The notes below the pieces were generated by a model. The model was not told the origin of the DNA, made no database searches, and saw only the letters and a list, made by a program, of their open reading frames with translations. This document shows positions 61,461 to 64,000 of a DNA stretch of 64,000 nucleotides, in pieces. Positions within the stretch are counted from its first letter, which is position 1. Each line of letters opens with the position of its first letter. The position numbers and the translations under genes were made by a program. This stretch comes from Alphaproteobacteria bacterium (GTDB lineage Bacteria; Pseudomonadota; Alphaproteobacteria; Micropepsales; Micropepsaceae), in NCBI GenBank assembly GCA_025361185.1, contig JANYAR010000135.1, positions 1 to 64,000 on the forward strand. The letters run 5' to 3'.

Positions 61461-61970
61461 ATGCCGTTGGTGCTTATGACCGACGACCGCCGGTGCGACT
61501 GGGGTGGGGCTGCGCGCGCCCTGCCGCGCGGCAGCGTGGCGGTGGTGCGCAGGCGTGACGCCGTGCAGCGCCGGATGCTGGCGGAAGAGTTGCAGGGCCT
61601 GGCGTCCTTATTGATTGCGGACGATCCCGCTTTGGCGGCGGAGATTGGCGCGGCAGGCCTGCATCTGCCGGAACGGCGTATGCGGGAAGCTTGGCATTGG
61701 CGCGCGCGGTTTCCACACTGGATCATCACCTCATCGGCGCATTCTCTGCGGGCGCTGATGGGTGCATCCATGCTGGACGCGGTGTTTCTGTCGCCGGTCT
61801 TTGCCACCGCCAGTCACAAGCAGGCGCGCCCCCTGACGCCGGTACGCGCCGCCTTTATCGCCGCGCATGCGCCGGTGCCGGTCTATGCGCTGGGCGGCGT
61901 CACGTCCCGCAACGCCGCGCTGCTGGCGCCGGCATTCAGCGGTATTGCCGCTATTGGATCATTGATCTGA
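61461..61970 (+). CDS. Thiamine phosphate synthase family protein
   Basis: GLHLPERRMREAWHWRARFPHWIITSSAHSLRAL...AVFLSPVFATASHKQARPLTPVRAAFIAAHAPVPVYALGGVTSRNAALLAPAFSGIAAIGSL. Confidence 0.82.
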   Translation: MPLVLMTDDRRCDWGGAARALPRGSVAVVRRRDAVQRRMLAEELQGLASLLIADDPALAAEIGAAGLHLPERRMREAWHWRARFPHWIITSSAHSLRALMGASMLDAVFLSPVFATASHKQARPLTPVRAAFIAAHAPVPVYALGGVTSRNAALLAPAFSGIAAIGSLI

Positions 61971-63131
61971 CGTCTTAAAGGTTAGATGCAAGTACACGGC
62001 TTCTAGCTTGAGCTGCGGCGCGCCATTGAAGAACAGTCCACTGCCGCGCGAATAGGTCAGGTGCTGCCAGCCGGTGCTGAAACTGATGCTGTCGCTGATC
62101 TTGTAACCCAGCGAAGTTTCCAGGCCGCTCAAACCCAAGCGCGGCAGACCGGCCACCGCATCGGCGACGCCGTTGCCATATTCAATCCCCGCCATCCACT
62201 TCTCATACGTCACGGCCGTGGAGACATGGCCCGCGCGTGTCGTGCCCGCCTGCCAGGATTGGTTGACATCAAAGCCATGGGCATTGCTCTGGCGCCAGGC
62301 GCCGCCCAGCGACACACCAATCTCATCGGTCACGGGATAGTCGGCCTTGAGGCCCGCGCCCAGATCGCTGACCCCTTCCTGTCCCGCCAGCTTGTGCTCG
62401 GCGCGGCCTTCCGCCACCGCCCCATAGGCGATGAGCGACAGCGGCCCCACTTCGGCCTCATAGCGCAGGGCGGCTTCCCAGAAATCCACCTGCCGTCCCG
62501 GCACATGCGGTCCGGCATTCATGAAGGGAATTTGTTTTCCTTCCGACGGCGTGAAGGACAAGGCCAGTTGCACCCCGAACAGCGACGGGCTGGTATAGGC
62601 GATCTTGGCGTAGTTGCTGGATGCGCCGACCTGGGTGCGCAGGGCGAACATGTCGGTCACCGCGCGATGGGTGGTGGGATCGCGCAGCAGGCTGGTGCGC
62701 GGATCATCCAGGCTGATGCCGGGATCGACTTTGGGCCCGCCGACCGCCAGGCCATAGCCCGCGCCGTCGGTGATGCCGATCTCGATTTGGCCCAGGCCGG
62801 TGCGCGCGCTGCCCGCCAGTCGCTCGATTACATCGCCGTCATAGCGCCCGCGCGACAAGGGATCGGCCGCGGTGAAGGTGCCGCCCAATCCCAGCGACAG
62901 ACCACTATCGTAATCGCGCCGCAGTTCCGGCAGCAGCCGCAGGGCGCCGCTGGCCGGGATCCCGTGCTGGCCTCCATGCCGGTCTGGGGAATCGAACAGC
63001 GCCCCGCTGGCCTCGCCCGCCAGCCGGAACTCGGCCTGGCCCACCGGCCAGGAGGGCTGCGCAATGAGCTGGGCCTGTGCCGGGGTCGCCAAGCTCAAGG
63101 CCGCGCCTAAGATAATCTTACCAAGACGCAA
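61959..63131 (-). CDS. Outer-membrane beta-barrel-like protein, function unknown
   Basis: Signal LGKIILGAALSLATPAQAQ; repetitive amphipathic strands (SLGLGGTFTAADPLSRGRYDGD...). Confidence 0.65.
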   Translation of the reverse strand: MRLGKIILGAALSLATPAQAQLIAQPSWPVGQAEFRLAGEASGALFDSPDRHGGQHGIPASGALRLLPELRRDYDSGLSLGLGGTFTAADPLSRGRYDGDVIERLAGSARTGLGQIEIGITDGAGYGLAVGGPKVDPGISLDDPRTSLLRDPTTHRAVTDMFALRTQVGASSNYAKIAYTSPSLFGVQLALSFTPSEGKQIPFMNAGPHVPGRQVDFWEAALRYEAEVGPLSLIAYGAVAEGRAEHKLAGQEGVSDLGAGLKADYPVTDEIGVSLGGAWRQSNAHGFDVNQSWQAGTTRAGHVSTAVTYEKWMAGIEYGNGVADAVAGLPRLGLSGLETSLGYKISDSISFSTGWQHLTYSRGSGLFFNGAPQLKLEAVYLHLTFKTSDQ

Positions 63132-63272
63132 TGTGGTGCCTCTTAAGTCCTTCCAGAATAAGCCAAACCCGCCCCCTGGGCGCAAGCTGTGCGCCGTTGC
63201 GCGCCTTGCCCCCCGCCGCTATAAGCCCTTGTTCGGCGCATGCCCGCCCGTCCCAGAGGAAAAGACGCCCCT

Positions 63273-63722
63273 ATGCGAGTTCTGCCCGCTTTGCTTTGTG
63301 CGCTGGTCTTGGCCGGTTGTGGCTCCTCCAATGACGGGGCCCGCGAGATGGATACCGGCACCAGTTCCATCTCCAGCGGTTCCTCGCGCATGACCCTGGG
63401 GGTGAACTCCTATCTCTGGCATGCCACGCTGGACACGCTGTCCTTCCTGCCGCTGGTTTCGGCCGATCCCTTCGGCGGCGTGATAATTTCGGAATGGTAT
63501 GTCGCTCCCTCCAGCCCGGACGAGCGGCTGAAGGTGACGGTCTACATCATGGACCGCGCCTTGCGCGCCGATGGTTTGAAGGTCGTGGTCTTCCGTCAGG
63601 TGAAGGCCGGCGCTGCCTGGCAGGAAGCCCAGCCCAGTCCCGACACCGCGCACAAGCTGGAAGACTCGATCCTCACCCGCGCCCGCGAACTCAGGCTCGC
63701 CACGCTCGGCCAGACCGGCTGA
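63273..63722 (+). CDS. DUF3576 lipoprotein
   Basis: MRVLPALLCALVLAGCGSSND; VNSYLWHATLDTLSFLPLVSADPFGGVIISEWY. Confidence 0.92.
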   Translation: MRVLPALLCALVLAGCGSSNDGAREMDTGTSSISSGSSRMTLGVNSYLWHATLDTLSFLPLVSADPFGGVIISEWYVAPSSPDERLKVTVYIMDRALRADGLKVVVFRQVKAGAAWQEAQPSPDTAHKLEDSILTRARELRLATLGQTG

Positions 63723-63734
63723 GGATCGGCGCAG

Positions 63735-64000
63735 ATGGCGCGCTACAACGCCAAGGAATCGGAAAAGCACTGGCAGGCGCAGTGGGATGCGCGCGCGCTG
63801 TTCGCCACGCCCGGCCACTCAGATAAGCCCAAATGCTATGTCCTGGAGATGTTCCCCTATCCGTCGGGGCGCATCCATATCGGCCATGTGCGCAACTACA
63901 CCATGGGCGATGTCATCGCCCGCTTCCGCCGCGCCCAAGGCTATAACGTGCTGCATCCCATGGGTTGGGATGCCTTCGGCCTGCCGGCCGAGAATGCGGC
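63735..64000 (+). CDS. leuS: Leucyl-tRNA synthetase (partial, N-terminus)
   Basis: [17 protein letters not shown]...[51 protein letters not shown]. Confidence 0.97.
   Translation, partial: MARYNAKESEKHWQAQWDARALFATPGHSDKPKCYVLEMFPYPSGRIHIGHVRNYTMGDVIARFRRAQGYNVLHPMGWDAFGLPAENA

Overview
GC-rich bacterial chromosome segment, almost certainly alphaproteobacterial. Gene content and order fit: hemE / ppsR-maf-aroE-coaE-dnaQ / secB; hrcA-grpE-dapB-nth; nifU-like ... tsaB-rimI-fur-plsC-miaB-phoH-ybeY-corC-lnt-XRE. It is dominated by housekeeping genes in tight operons with many 4-bp ATGA/GTGA overlaps, running from a partial hemE at the left edge to a partial leuS at the right edge. I saw no rRNA, tRNA, CRISPR array, integrase, transposase or prophage. 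The most interesting signals are non-coding. (i) Repeat family A has three copies. All lie between convergent genes, all begin exactly at a Gly-TGA gene end, and two carry a hairpin with compensatory base changes. (ii) Repeat family B has four short copies at gene ends. (iii) The window also shows a pstCAB operon with a three-heptamer Pho-box-like site but no adjacent pstS or phoU, and an apparent frameshift in yraN. (iv) Further items are a palindromic operator on a predicted leaderless DUF2239 promoter, a compositionally mosaic aroE, an ampG-hybrid histidine kinase operon, tandem secreted cupins, and micro-duplications at gene termini. Product names come from motif and family recognition of the translated ORFs, with no database search. 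Start codons were adjusted by eye where the ORF track over-extended.
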